From Corythucha ciliata (taxonomy: Eukaryota; Arthropoda; Insecta; Hemiptera; Tingidae), in the NCBI GenBank assembly GCA_038030265.1, contig CM075943.1, positions 36,704,001 to 36,768,000 on the forward strand: a stretch of DNA of 64,000 nt, in the 5' to 3' direction. The notes below the pieces were generated by a model. The model was not told where the DNA came from. It was given only the letters and a program-made list of their open reading frames with translations, and ran no database searches. Below are positions 11,820 through 24,619 of this stretch, piece after piece (the first letter of the stretch is position 1; the number at the start of each line of letters is the position of its first letter). The position numbers were made by a program, and so were the translations under genes.

Positions 11820-14610
11820 GAAGAAATAAATATTATTAATGTTAATAAAAATAACGTAAACAATAATAAATACTATAAAAATAAATAAAATAGTGCATTT
11901 TCAGAAAAAAATAAAATAAAATAAAAGCTATAGTTTAACAAGAAAAAGGTTTTCTTAGAGGACATCTTAAAAGGTCTGTTTCTTTGCTCCACACAAAAGT
12001 TCACGTCACACAGCAAAATTTATGGCGAAACATGCGATCACAACCATTTTTCCGATTAGGAAACACTTTTATTAATCATTTTCTAATAAAAATCGATTCG
12101 AATACACCAGCTTTGTTCTCCCCTGGTCTAACCATCAATGAGCTGAATGTATTTTTTCACAAAATCTACACCGCAACGCTGAAATTAATCACTGACAAAT
12201 GTGCAGAAGTAATTGCTACACAGAAAGGTGCGAAGATTTCAACCTATAGTTTTCACGAATCCAATGGGGGAAAATAGGACGGGGAAAGACGATAAATGAC
12301 TTAAGCTCACCGTAAAATGCTGCCGTTTCTACTCTAACGGTCCCGTTCATTAGAGAAAAACAACAGGCAATGTTCAGCAGTTTTGGTACAAGGCCGAGTT
12401 CATAACGAGTTTGGCTCGAAGCACAGAATTGAACAAGTGACGCAGAAGAATGAATCAAATTCCAACTTTTTTCAACAAATTTAAAAATTAAAACTGAAAG
12501 GTGCGAAAGCGGTCTATAATAGTAAGAAATCTCATTTCAATGGGAAATTTCAATTTTAAAACATAATTTCATCAAAAGGCTAAAGATACAAACAGAGACG
12601 AAACCCAATACAGGGAAGAAGACTGCAAGCAATTTTCCAGCAAAATCACCACTAATTTCTAATCAAACCTCAATGACGTTATGAGAACGTGGAGTTTTTT
12701 TTTTGTTTTTTTTTTCTAGAAGGCGAAACTAAACTCAGAAAAGTTCATAAACTACTCCTGTTTCCCACATCAAGAGTAAAATGAGGTGTGCTTGATGAGT
12801 TAGACGAGGTGTGTGCAGGGGAAGTAATAACGACGGGAGAAATTGCAATATATCCCCTTTCCTGTACAGCTTACATGTTCTTAAAGAAAAAAAAATCATA
12901 AAAACAACGGGTGGGCGTTGAAGAATAAGAAATACCGTTACCACCAAAAAACGCTCTGGAGAGGTAAGGACTATTAATTAGCAGCAACAAAGCACGAAAC
13001 ACTTTCTAAGCTAAAAATCATTTTGAAGTAATTAAAGAAACTCTCAGTTCGGCAAAGCCCCCCCCTCCCCAATTAACAGGCTTAGTTTCTTCCTCGAATT
13101 TCCGTAAAATTGTGAATGGCAACTTTGAAGCAACATGCCACGCATTACAAGAGAACCTTGTTTATATTTTCTCGGTGAGCAATCAGCAATGTATGCGTTT
13201 ACAATAGTATACGAGTACTACAGTCGAGGGATCGCTCGCCCAACAGCACGTGTTGTGAATATTACTGGAATGTTTACTACGTACATTTTTCATTCCAACA
13301 TTTTCATCCAGTTTTCAACTTATGATACATAATAAGTTGTTCCTGGTCAGTTGAACTGCACTTATGTGCATACGAGGGAACTCAAAAAAAGGGTTTTATT
13401 CATTTTTCAAAATCGGTGCGTCGTAGAATAAATTTCAGCTCTCAAAGAGAAAGCTGATACAATGCTCGACTGCTTCGTAAATACCGTTTTCATTTCTCAA
13501 TTTGTTCAGGGGATGTTCTCTTTTGAAAGTGGCATTTAAAAAAGAATCAAATAAAGCTTTCTGACATATCTTAGCAGTCAGCAACTTCTTAGGGCTTTGG
13601 TTTTAGAGACAGTTTTCATGACTGAAATTTTTCGGGCCCTCAATTTCCTTCAAGAATGTGTATGGGCAATATAGGGATCTATCTAGCAAAAATGACGCAT
13701 CTCCGGGAAATCCTCGCAATAATTTATTGATTGTCTGACATGAGCTTACCGGCTATGAGTGGAGTGCATCTACGATAGGCATATGTGTGCTAACAACAAG
13801 CTTGAAGCTTCGATTATAAGTACAATGCATCGCAACGTTGGGCGTTTAGGCCATTTTTGTCGAAGGATCTCCTCCAAAAAAGCAATGATATAGAGATTAT
13901 TCTCATGCTCTCTTTGTCTCCCATAAAAACAAACGTTAACACCCCGTTTTTGATGCACCTTTATACTTATACACGCAATACTCATGACCACAGCGAACGT
14001 AGAGTACAAAGTATACAGCAGAGAAAACAACCTGTCCTATCAGGGAAAATGACACATCACTGTAGTTGTGCCTGGAGGGAGGGGGAAAAAAGCATATCTT
14101 TAGCTTAATTTACTCTTGCTTGCTTGGGTAAAATTTAGTCAACAAGCGAGTGGACCAGTTTCATTTTTAGTTTAACTTGCTTGCATTCAAGGTATGTGCC
14201 AAGTACTACTACTTCGTCTTTAAGTTCTTGATAATTTACTTGTTTTTCCTCTGAATCCACTTGTAGCGTGTTCCAACCAACATTACATTTTACGAGGTGC
14301 AGAATTTCTACTATACTCTTCTCATTTTTACCTCATGAAAAAGTTTCTACAGTAAAGTTGTACGGTAAATGAAAAAATGAACTCGCCGTCGCCCCATCAC
14401 GGAGTCACCTCACAAATGCGTCATCTTTCGGAAGAATTTGCTAGGATGGGGTAAACAATTACCAAGATATTATCTATTACCTAATTAAATTGAGGGATAC
14501 ATCAGTAAGTATATAACATTGCATTTTCATTTCAGATTCCTTTCAGAAAAAACAGAAGCCAAGGCGAGCCTTTTCGATGAGCCGTAAGTTTTCGTACATG
14601 ATTTATTGAT
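11820..14610. other. Upstream of the RapGAP first coding exon; no gene seen
   Basis: The stretch upstream of exon 1 contains AT-rich DNA, including an 'aataaaataa' run near 11820-11930. Several short ORFs (for example 11984-12277 and 13770-14030) show no recognisable motif, no convincing splice context and no repeats. It may hold the promoter and 5' non-coding exons of the RapGAP gene, but I cannot place them. Confidence 0.4.
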
Positions 14611-14616
14611 CTCTAA

Positions 14617-15267
14617 GGGTATGTTTATATAGGGTGTACGATAACGAGATGCTCAGAGAAAAACCTGAGCTTGGGGACATCATTTTGGGCTAGTTTAACT
14701 ATGTAATATTTTTTGAAATTCGACAATTTAAGACACCTGAAAATCGCGTCCAAAAACGTCTCAAAAGCATGGAAAATGAAGTTTGTTCCTGATTAAGCTC
14801 CTTTTATGCCGCAAGTAAATGGGATTTGATTATAACGAAAATGGACTTTTCTGAAAGGAACTTTTGTGTTCTTTCCTATGACCTCCTTAGTTTTGGTGTT
14901 GCGCCGGTTAATGGGCATGTAACAAGCATATTTCGAAAAAAGTAGCTACAAGCCCAAAAATACCGGAAAATGCGGCTGGTTCTGAGGAAACGAAAAGGAA
15001 TTTCAAAATTTGTTGCATAGTAATTTTGGTCCCAAATGACGTGCCCAAGCTCGGGGTTTTCTCTGAGCATCTTGTTATTGGACACGCTGTAATAGGAGCG
15101 GTGACTAAAGAGAAGAGCACAGCAGAGAAAATTTGCATATTGGTTTCCATTGAAAATGTTAGTGTGGAAGCTGTGGGGCCCAAAAGTAAAGTGTTATAAT
15201 TTCTAGGCTCATTTAATCAGTCTAGAGGGGCTCTTTTCTTATTCACCTCTCCTATATAAACATACCC
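14617..15267. mobile_element. Foldback MITE, 651 bp, TAA target duplication (PIF/Harbinger-like)
   Basis: The terminal inverted repeats are 'gggtatgtttatatagg' at the left and its complement at the right (about 15251-15267). They are flanked by TAA at 14614-14616 and 15268-15270. The internal arms continue the inversion: 'gatgctcagagaaaa' near 14650 pairs with 'ttttctctgagcatc' near 15056-15070. There is no transposase. The 3 bp TWA duplication is typical of PIF/Harbinger. ORFs on the minus strand inside it lie in the inverted arm. Confidence 0.85.
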
Positions 15268-15269
15268 TA

Positions 15270-16101
15270 AGAAACATTTGAATCACGAGTATTAGGGGGG
15301 AGGGGGATCATGAGGGCTATTCATCAAAAGTGCTTAACCTTGTGAATTTTACGTGCGAAATGTTCCATTAGTTTTCGAAGGGCATCCCCCCGCCCCACCT
15401 ACACAAATGTTACCGAATTACCGTGGTATTCTCGTATAACCTCGACTTTTAATGAAGTTGAAATATGGCTTTCGGGCTAAATAAGTGCATTTGAAGATAC
15501 AAATTTTTGTTACACTTCTAGCATAGAATTGATTGAATTCTAGCGTAGTTTTGATTTGCATGTCTGAGAAAAAAGTCGGTCAGAAGGTGTCGTCGTCGCC
15601 GCGAAAATTTGTATTGAGCCTATCTCCTGAATTATTCGACCGATTTTGATGGAAATTTGAGAGTATACACAGTGTAGACCCTCATAGATCAACTGAATTT
15701 AGAATCTAATTTTTAAAAAATTGGGCCAAAAACGTGAAACCCTCAAATTGGCATCACGTTCGATCGAGTTAAATGATAAGAAGACATTGAACAGCTCAAA
15801 ATTGCCTGACGACGACATAGGCAAACCGAAATTTTCCTTAAACATGAAAACCCAAAGCTTAAGGCTGGAAACACGCGCACACGCTATTACACGTACTATT
15901 ATCATGAAAGCCAACCCTTTCCCAGTGTTGAAAATCAAGGAAATAAATCTGGATGGTTGAAACAGTATAGGCGATTTTATTTATTATTAACATCAGTACC
16001 TTCTCGTAGGTTTGGAAGTAATGTCACTATGTTAATTGCTTCAAACAAAACAACGAAGTGTGATTTCAGTCTATTTACTAATTGTATTTCTATTTTTCCA
16101 G
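15270..16101. other. Gene-poor stretch before the ankyrin exon
   Basis: The segment 15560-15720 reads like a low-copy repeat. The open frame at 15721-15960 on the plus strand has no recognisable domain, and I could not splice it to the ankyrin exon. A good polypyrimidine tract and AG acceptor end at 16101. Confidence 0.4.
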
Positions 16102-18040
16102 GACTTTTAAGAACTCAGATTTTCCAACCAAGTTATGCGTATTGGAAACAGCGTATTGGAAGAGTATGTTTTCACTTCTGGAAGTAGAAGGGACAATTAC
16201 TTACTACATCCTCCCTCCTGTCTTCAAATCCATCGTTATAAACGACCTAAATTCCATCAAAACACATTTGTCGGATCCAACGGCTGACACGGAAACAAGA
16301 ATTACAAAAGAAGGAGCCACAATTCTAACCTTCGCGTGCTGCGGCGCCAATCAAATGTCGAACAACGAACGAAAACGTCGACTCCAAGTCATAAAATTCT
16401 TAATTGGGAGGGGAGCAGATGTCAACAGTAGATGCAGCGTCGCTGGAGTACCACGAAGTTTGGGATTTTCAAATTTAACACCTCTGTACATTGCAGTTAA
16501 AGAAAAGAATCAACCGTTGGTTCGTACGCTTCTTGCAAATGGAGCTTCCCCGTCAATAGAATTGACTCCTCATAATCTGGCTCCAATTCACATCGCAGCT
16601 CACAATGGACATCCAGAACTTTGTGAAATGCTTCTTCGAGCTGGTGCGGACATTAATCATCGGGATGCGGATGGAAATTCGCCACTTATTTTAGCTTGCT
16701 CACGTGGGCTTACCGCTGTCGTATACGTGTTACTCGACTGGCCCACAGGTAAAAAAGCTGATGTCAACCTCTGTAATCATTCACGCAAATTAACAGCCCT
16801 ACATGCTGGTATCTACAGTCGCAGCGTTGAAATAGTGCGTCTTTTGCTTCGACATGGAGCAAACGTAAACGCCGAGACCATAGAAGGTCATACACCCTTG
16901 GACATGGCAATTTTTATGAACGCGAACGACATACGTAACTTACTCAATAAACAGAAAAGCCTGGCTTCAACATTCAACAAGAGCAAGGGTCGAAAACCAG
17001 TCCAAGAATACTTGCTTCCCAGCTATGGCGATAGGACTCCCCTAGCGCCGGTTACTGCTGGTAACTTCTTGGGAGATATGAAATATTTGGTGGACCATGG
17101 AGTCGATGTCAATGCTCCCAGCGTCCACGGAACGACTCCTTTATGCATAGCCGTGGCGAGTGGTTCAATGCAAGCCATCAACTTCCTTCTTAAATCAAAT
17201 GCAGAAATAAACGTTGAATCCGTCCAAGGACTTTCTCCCCTTCATTTTGCTGTCGACATGGGCTACAAACACATCGTCAACATTCTTTTAGACAACGGCG
17301 CTAAAATCGACAATCTTCGACGTCCAATTTTGGTTACCGCAGCGCAGCTGCCACCTACTTATGAATCAGGTAACGAGGATCTGGAAGAAAAGAGAGCCTC
17401 AATCGCCCAATTTTTAATCTCAAAAGGTGCTCCTATTGATGAAAAATATGAGGATTTGACTCCACTTGAACATGCTAACAAGTCGGAGAATACTGAAGTC
17501 GCTGAAGTCATAAATCGACAAAATGAAATATACCGCTGCATTCAAAATAATAATGTGGTCGAACTGAAAAAAAATCTCAATAATGGAGCATTCCCAAACT
17601 GTCGAAGCGTCAAATTTGGGACGCCTCTTCAATACGCCACCGTTAAAAACTACCTGAACGTCGTGTCTTGTCTCATAGAAAACGGGGCCGACGTTAATTT
17701 CGCACCGGCAGGAAATGTGACTCCTCTACACTACGCAGCGAAATTCAACAACCACGCCATCGCTTTCAAACTCTTGACTTGCGGAGCCACTTTCGACATT
17801 AGAACTGTCAAGTCTGGCAAGACACCGTTAGAGATTTGCCTGGAAAACAATCCGCATGACTGTGAAACGGCGAGACTTCTGAAAATCCTCGACAGCTTAT
17901 TCAGTTTGGGCGCTGCAGAACTTATGGACACGATGGGCATCGCGAATAGTTTGATTGTAAAGGGTCGCAATTCTAAAGGGGATTCAGTTGAATGCATTTG
18001 GAATTCGACTCGTAAAAAGTCCAACAAAAAAGACGCATAA
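16102..18040 (+). CDS. Ankyrin-repeat protein (large terminal exon)
   Basis: A 1.9 kb open frame encodes roughly 12-14 ankyrin repeats from about residue 60 to 620, counted from the acceptor. Clear repeat starts include LTPLYIAVKEKN, LAPIHIAAHNGH, LTALHAGIYSRS, TTPLCIAVASGS, LSPLHFAVDMGY and VTPLHYAAKFNN, each followed by a helix 2 of the LLxxGAxxN type. The tail is Lys-rich (STRKKSNKKDA, then TAA). Ankyrin arrays are protein-binding scaffolds; no second domain is visible, so the partner is unknown. The first in-frame ATG is at 16166-16168. However, the frame is open and protein-like back to a good 3' splice site ('atttttccag', ending 16101), so an upstream coding exon is likely. The whole repeat array lies in one exon, unlike the intron-dense RapGAP gene, which could reflect retroposition. 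A possible AATAAA signal is at 18199-18204. Confidence 0.85.
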
Positions 18041-20990
18041 ATAATCTCAAAAAGCCCTCCGGCTATTATTTTTTATTCGCTTCTTTGCACTTGTTAATAT
18101 AAAAAAATTGTCGTTTTTAGCGCATTTCATTTTTTATTGTTCTTTCCCAGTAGCTTAATATTTCCTCGACCACCAGACTGGCACTGCCATTTAAAAAGAA
18201 TAAAAGCAATTTGCCCGTGACGTATTTTCCCCTTTACCGGGGTTTGAAGGGTGAGGACGTAAAATTTTTAGAGGATTAATTAGTTAGTAAGTTTTGAGAG
18301 GTGAAATTAAATTAATTCTGTAGTAACAATTCTTATTTCTCATTACCTATTATTTCAGAACAGAAGTCCAGTTCTGCGTAGTTCCTGATGAGAGATGAAT
18401 GAATAAATATAAATGGTGGGGGGGGGGGGTTTCTGAGATGTGGATAAAGCGAAAATTTCAACGCCATTTTCGTCATTTCCGTGGGTTTTCAAAAGAACGG
18501 ATATAAAATCTACAAAATGAATAAAAAAAAGTGGTCTGGTATGCGAATGGCACACATATTGTGAACCATAGAAAACTATCCTGAGGAATGCGTCCAAGCA
18601 GCCGTCTCGAAGCGCAGGTGTGCTAACAAAAGATCCCACAGATTCAAAACATGTTCAGCTTGTGTTAGTCTCCCGTTCTAATACCTGGAAAGTTATCTAG
18701 TTTACTGAGGGGCAAGTTATTTCGTAGACTTAAAGACTCGTTCAAATTTTAATGTGGGATTTTTTACGCGACGAGAACATCACATCTTTCTCCCAATTGG
18801 TTGAATCTGGGCCATTTTTCTCCCCAGGGATTCAGTCGGAGCTTTACATAAAAATTGAAGTTTCAAACAACATACTAACGCAATTTTCACGTGGAATAAA
18901 CCTTGACATCGTATTCAACCTCGAGCGTTAGGTACATACTCATTTTTTAAAAACACCGGAAAAAAGCAGGTGTGTTTTTCATTAACTAAACAAATTAAGC
19001 TTCAGCTTCGTGTCTATTGTTTTCAAAAGCACAAAAAATAGTGAGAATGCCTTTTGTAAAAAGGGAAGAAGAAGGAGGAACATTATTCTCCAACTTTTAA
19101 TCTTTTCACAGGGATGATTGAAGCCGAATGTAGGACAACAACTAAGATCGAGACGAGACGTTTATTGTAACAGATTGGCGTTATACCGTTTCAGATATAA
19201 AAAGACCAAAGAAACCAATTAGGATACAGATGTGCCACATTGAAGAGGTCCATAGAATTCTTATTTCTTCAAAAGTTTGGATCATAATGTAAGATATCAA
19301 GTTATGCTCTTCAAATTAAAAATGACTTCCTGCGATTCGAACAAATTCGCAAAGAGAGGGCCACAAGTGTGACATTCGGGCACCCCACATTGTCAGTAAT
19401 GAATGATAATTTAATAGACCGCAACTTGGTTATACTTTTTGTTTGAAGCTCTATTGTTCAGCATTGCCACTCGTATGGACTACGGTTGCATTTTTTTTTC
19501 AACACAACTTCACTAAGTTGCCAGTGGCCTGGGGCAACCATTTTTCTTATTCTTTCTATCACCTTGCCCGGAACTTGGACATTTCCTAGGACGATTTTAT
19601 CGTATAACGTCTTGAAATGAAATGTGCCATGGGCTCAAATTCCTTTGAAAAGTTCCTTCATTTACCCATAAACCTGCCGCACTATATCGAATAATCAAAC
19701 ATCGCTTATGTACGTTCGGTTACTTAGGTTAGGCAAAAAGTTACATTTAAGTAAAGTCTTTTAACAGGTAAAATAATCGAATTAAACAGCACCGGAAAAT
19801 ACAGATTTTGTCGTTTTGCAAACATTAAGTTCTCAAAATTAAAGATAAGAGAGACCAATTAAAGGCCAAAAGCACCTTCCCCCCGTTTCCACATTCCCAC
19901 GGATATAACGAAATGGAAGCAAGCATTAGTGTTTTTTAAAAGGAGTGTGTGAACGTGTTTACACATATTCAGAATGTAATTTCAAAAAAAGAATACGAGA
20001 ACCTGAAGACGTCTGAATCACGTAATGCAGCCATTTAACAAAAGAAGCAAGGGGAAAACGGAATTTGATGTTTACAACAGACAGATGAAGTACCAAGTAT
20101 TTAAAAAATTCCTTTGGGGGTTTGAATAAAGGAGATATTTATTTTGCTGCTTCTTCATGACTTTTAGTGGCTTAGAGGGAAGATGGAGAAATGGAGGGAG
20201 AAATGTGGCGTCATAAAGTAAAGCAGAGGCAACTTAACGGTATTTTATAAATGGGATGAAACGAAAACATCATTATTTTGTGTTGATTGGAGAGCAATCG
20301 CATTTTTCTTCCATGAGAAAGTATTTTACAAACTTTAATTAATAGAAGACCTACATCTTTAGAATCCCCGATTTTCTGTATACACCATGAAGCATCCAAG
20401 GTAGTACGGAAGGGGCCGGCAACCCCATTATTACGTTCAGATGAGAACAACACTTTATCAACGACTAGTACATGATATCCCTATAAAATCGAGAACTCAT
20501 ACTGAAGATTTTTCAGAAACGAGTCTGTCAGGAGACCGAGACGCTTTTACAAAGTAAAGTAACAGAACTATAATCATCCATAATAGACATTCACTGATGA
20601 CTAAGGTCAGTAACACCAATACCCTCATTTCGTTCCTATAAGCTCGTTTTATCGCTCTCTCTACTATAAGGACAACTCGCGGTAGAACATAACACAGGGT
20701 CGGCAATGATGCAACAATATTCGGTCTCTTGACCATAGCAGTCATAGTAATAAAACAATCTTTTCTTACAAGAAAATTTGGACTTTCGCGTAAATTAGCT
20801 ATTTTCTTTTTAATCCTTTTCTCCGAGAAAATTGCCCTCTCAAGCGCAATTAATAAACCTATAGGTTTTCAAATAGATACGAGGGTTTCTGTCGCCGGTA
20901 TTTTAATTAAAGAAGTAAATTAAGTAACAGATTTTACCCGGACGACACGGAAAGGCAAAGCCTAACACAATTCGAGCTTCGAGAAAAAAT
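18041..20990. other. Non-coding stretch, no gene supported
   Basis: The sequence is AT-rich with scattered short ORFs and no strong repeats. The only ORF of note is the minus-strand frame 20497-20745 (82 codons, ATG start). It contains one long hydrophobic stretch (VLVLLTLVISECLLWMIIVL) and could be part of a membrane protein. It has no recognisable family and no splice partner, so I leave it uncalled. Confidence 0.35.
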
Positions 20991-20992
20991 GG

Positions 20993-21065
20993 GCTCCCCG
21001 ACGGGATTTAAACCCGTAACCTCTGGAATGCTAGTCCAATGCGCTACCAATTGCGCCACGGGACG
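20993..21065 (-). tRNA. tRNA-Ala-like sequence (anticodon AGC), probably a tRNA-derived repeat or pseudogene
   Basis: The 73 nt minus-strand cloverleaf has a D arm GCGC/GCGC and an anticodon loop CTAGCAT (AGC). The T arm is ACGGG/CCCGT with loop TTTAAAT, and the acceptor stem pairs at six of seven positions (G2:A71 fails). The A box (TGGCGCAATTGG) is good. The B box reads GGTTTAAATCC instead of GGTTCGAATCC. The 5' flank forms a perfect 24 bp palindrome (21061-21084) that overlaps the acceptor. The B-box changes and mismatch suggest a pseudogene or SINE head; a working gene is possible. Confidence 0.55.
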
Positions 21066-21259
21066 ACCTGGCCCCAGGTCGTCCTCTGGTAAACAATTAA
21101 CCTGTACCTCTCCTTGCGTAGTTATGGCAACACGGTACTTATTTTGAAACTTCACCCCTCTCATCCACTTGGGAACTTAACTGATTGCTATTCTTTATCA
21201 GCAATGATGAGCGATCCATTTCTTTTATGCATATATCATTGGTATTCACCAACGATATA

Positions 21260-21460
21260 CAGGGAGGACGGTTTTGATTAGCAAAAAAAATTGGGTGATA
21301 GTACATCCAAATGGGATAAAAAAGTCCTATTCGAATAGTGGCTTATCTCTTTTTGTTTTTGAGTAATGATTTTTTTTAGTGATTTTAAGGAACATCCGCG
21401 TTTTCCCCCGAAAACTCATTTCTCAGCTTGTAGTGCACTTTTTTAGTGTTTTTCCAATTT
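21260..21460. repeat. 'Tacaggg' element, partial copy A
   Basis: It starts after TA with 'cagggaggacggttttga' and continues 'gcaaaaaaaattgggt', 'atgggataaaaaagtcc' and 'tattcgaatagtggc'. A second copy starts at 52030. The right end is not clear. The terminus resembles that of the giant foldback elements, but the body differs. Confidence 0.6.
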
Positions 21461-21522
21461 GGGAAATTACTGGGGTTTTACTCTTATTTTACAAAATCCC
21501 TCTTTAGGCTGAGAAAAGAATT

Positions 21523-21668
21523 GGTCTGTTCCTACAAGGTGTTTGGAACAAGTCCGGTTAACAGGTGCCATGGGCCAGCCAATAAAATGTAATCAACTTA
21601 AATTTTATTGGCTAGTCCTATGGTAAATCTGATCCGAACATTTTCCAAACACATTTCTGGAACAGACC
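21523..21668. mobile_element. Hairpin MITE, ~146 bp
   Basis: Terminal 'ggtctgttcc' at 21523-21532 pairs with 'ggaacagacc' at 21659-21668. Further in, 'gtgtttggaa' pairs with 'ttccaaacac', and 'gccaataaaa' pairs with 'ttttattggc' near the centre. No coding capacity. Confidence 0.75.
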
Positions 21669-21699
21669 TAATAAAATGACTTAAATATGAATTTAAGGC

Positions 21700-24340
21700 T
21701 CTTTCATTAGAATTCATTGCCTGAAGCTTGCAATTGTGGGATGAATAATACGCCAGTTTTCCGGCTCGGTCGGTCCTTAAAGTTTTTTTTTTTTTTTTAC
21801 TTTGAATCCAGAAAAACGTGCTTCAGCACTGCACGCTGCACTTCAGCGCCGTCTCTTACAGAGGCAGGCAAAATTTGTATCGCAACGGGCGATAAAGTCT
21901 CACTTCCACACAGTCCTCATTCCTCCGAGGAAGTACGGGATGGTCGACGATGCACTTTCCCACAAAACTGTCCCCCCCCCCCCCAAAGAATCCATTCTCG
22001 GATTGATTGTTGGCCAGATGCCAGAGCTCAATTCGATCAAGTTCCTTGTTCTTGTTCAGAATCTCCCCCTTGTGAAGATGGGCCGCAACGTACTGAATAC
22101 GTTTAACACTGGAGTCTTGCACATCATTTGGCTTGCAAATCTGCCTGGCAATCATGGTGAATTTTGGGCGAGCTTCAGTTCAATTTAGCGAAAAGCGATA
22201 TACGAGACTTGTGAATTTGCGGTGGACCCGTTTCGAACAGAAAAATCCTTTGAAGTAGACCAACCACAATAACTTATCAATATGGTCCGATATTATGGGA
22301 CCCCAAGCACCAATGCCACGAGAATAAAACTCAGGTGAGCGATGCTTGGGGTCGACTAAGCTTCCAATTGGACGTTCCCGCCCCTGATTTGAGGATTATC
22401 TGCAGTTCTATTTGAAATCGATGGTATATTCCCATTCCATTCTAGAACGTGCGACACTCACACTGTCCTGTAAAAAATGCAAGTGAGGAGGTAACGTTGC
22501 GGTCACGGTATTCACACTTCACGCCGTGAATTCGCGGGGTGAGTGTGGAGCCGGCTTTAGGAAAATGACGGGAATGGAATAACTTTTTCCGGTCAAATTT
22601 CACGAAGTTACTAACCACCATCGTCCGTAGCCAACGGCATTAAAAAAAACAAAAAACGTTGAACGTAGGCGATGCAATCTAGGCGTGGCTTAGAGAAGAA
22701 ATATAGAAGACGAAAGAAAAAAATACGGAACAGCAAATTAAGAAGGGAACAAATTTACTCAATGACGTTTACACGTGGATGATCTGAATTATTCTATGTA
22801 AATACTTATGATTCAAAAATGAAAAGTAGGCGATTTAAAACAACGCTAATCATAATTGTGAGAATGGAGGGCACATCTCCGGTAATTATACCATTTTAAA
22901 CCGGAGAGGGACTGAGCTCCTCTACATCTCTATTACTTATTATCTCGCTATTTGTTTCGTTGATGTCTCGATTACCATAAAAACAGTGACATACGGACGC
23001 CTCCTCAGTCTTCGGATCCGCGGTGGCGAGGAGAAGAGGACGGAAAAACGGCGGGAGTAAACGCCGCGAGGCTTCGCATATAGAGGATGGTTTTTAAGGA
23101 ATCTGTACATTTCTAACGACGATGAGCCTCTTGTATTTTAACCCCTATAATTTAATCCCTTAAAAACGCTTGGCAGCTGTTAGAATACGCAGCTGTTATA
23201 TTGGCGTCCTTGAAGAACTGGTTTAATTGAGTATTTCCAACGCGTCGGAACTGAATTTTTAAAGATGAGAGAATTGGAATGCTCTTTTCGAAAATCAAGA
23301 AAAATACAGGCTGAACGCACAGTAAGTAGAGAAAAAAAAAATGGTGAAACTACGTCTGATTTTCAATCGAAAAAACTAAGTACACTACACGCACTTAAAC
23401 GGTCTGAAAATCGAAACGACGACGACGACGATGATTATTTTTCAAGGGTTTTTATAAATACTTCTCTCAACTATAGATGCGACTTTGAGATCTTGATGAT
23501 GTTCCTTTACGTGTCCTCTTTAAAAATTACTAATTTCGGGACATTAAGTTGATTTTCGACAATTGCACCAGGGAAGACCTTGTTTCTTAATTGATTTGTC
23601 TCTTTAAACACGCAAGTTTTGACATTTGCCTAATGTAACATAGGGAAAATTATGGTGATGTGATTCATGATTTCAAGTGCTATAGATATAATTAGTAATG
23701 TCTTCTACGGCTATCTATTATAACGTTCCCCATTTGCACAAAATTCTGCGTTTGGGCAGTTCATTTCCACTCATTCTCTCTGAACTAAATTAATCATAAT
23801 TACGTTAATGGAAAAGACGGATGGAAATTAATTGCTCTGTTGCAGAATTCAATGCAAATGGGAAACGCTATGAGTAAGGCCCCACTCACAAGCTTTTTGT
23901 TATGTGCTGTGGAGCCAGATTAGTATTATCTCGAAAATGAAGCATTGGGAAAGGTTGCGCAGACTACACAGACGCATATTATTTATGGCCTAAGTATATC
24001 ATCTAGGAATTCGGGGCTAAAAATGCAAGTAATACTCAAATCATACATTGAAAAAAACAAACTGAATTCAATAGTATTGAACGAAATTCGACTTAATTCC
24101 TTAAACAACTTAGAAAGTGTTGGACCGCGGCTATATCAGAAAAGGAAAACTTCCTGTTACGTACGCCAACGACGCCGTAGAAATTAAAAGCACTAAAGCA
24201 TGTTTTGCGCTCGGACAAGGTACATGGTACATGAGTTTTAATTAGACAGCGTACTCTAAGTGTTTCCTCAACTGGTTTCCCTTTTTCCTTTTGTTTCAAA
24301 ACAGGCAAAAAACCGTGTGGATAGCATTAGCATCGACCTC
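21700..24340. other. Mostly non-coding; unclassified ORFs at 21800-22190
   Basis: Two overlapping open frames on opposite strands (21802-22188 plus, 21856-22155 minus) share one stretch. Neither has a motif I recognise, and a run of C at about 21971-21983 suggests slippage. Near 22440-22560 the sequence 'gcggtcacggtattcac' and the terminus 'gtgagtgtggagccggctt' match a repeat at 63610-63750. The remainder (22600-24340) shows only short ORFs and a GA-CGA microsatellite near 23417-23431. Confidence 0.4.
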
Positions 24341-24353
24341 ATCACGCAAAAAT

Positions 24354-24619
24354 TGTAGAAAGGCGCAGTGGGGGTTGAGCTAGAGAAAATTTTATTTCTG
24401 TTAAACGCAGGAAAAGTAAAGTGTTTTAGGGTGCGTTTATCAATACAGATATTCTTCAGATAAAGCAGGGATACATCTGGTTGGTACGGGCCTTTTTGTA
24501 AACAGTAATTCAAAGTTATTCGACGGATTGCTATTCCATGAGATATCCAGTGAATTGATAAACCCACCCTTAATTAAACAATTAACACATGTAGCTATAC
24601 AAAATTGAGTCCAACAACA
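24354..24619 (-). repeat. Copia 3' LTR with an internal MITE
   Basis: This LTR is homologous to the one at 31522-31911. It is interrupted by a 141 bp MITE at 24429-24569; without it the LTR is about 122 bp. The G-rich tract just outside (minus strand, 24620-24630) is the polypurine tract. Confidence 0.87.
24429..24569. mobile_element. MITE (141 bp, TTA target duplication) inside the Copia 3' LTR
   Basis: The ends are 'gggtgcgtttatcaat' and its near-complement 'ttgataaacccaccc'. They are flanked by TTA at 24426-24428 and 24570-24572. A related copy lies at 59037-59170 in the opposite orientation. The end sequence (GGGTnYGTTTAT) and 3 bp TWA duplication match the larger MITE at 14617-15267. 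Confidence 0.85.

Noticed and set aside
20934..21164. Protein-coding ORF on the minus strand (RPVAQLVAHWTSIPEVTG...)
   Set aside because: This peptide is the well-known translation of a tRNA-like sequence; the cloverleaf explains it.
21802..22188. Plus-strand ORF of 128 codons as a gene
   Set aside because: No recognised motif, an equally long ORF on the other strand, a C homopolymer, and no splice or promoter context.
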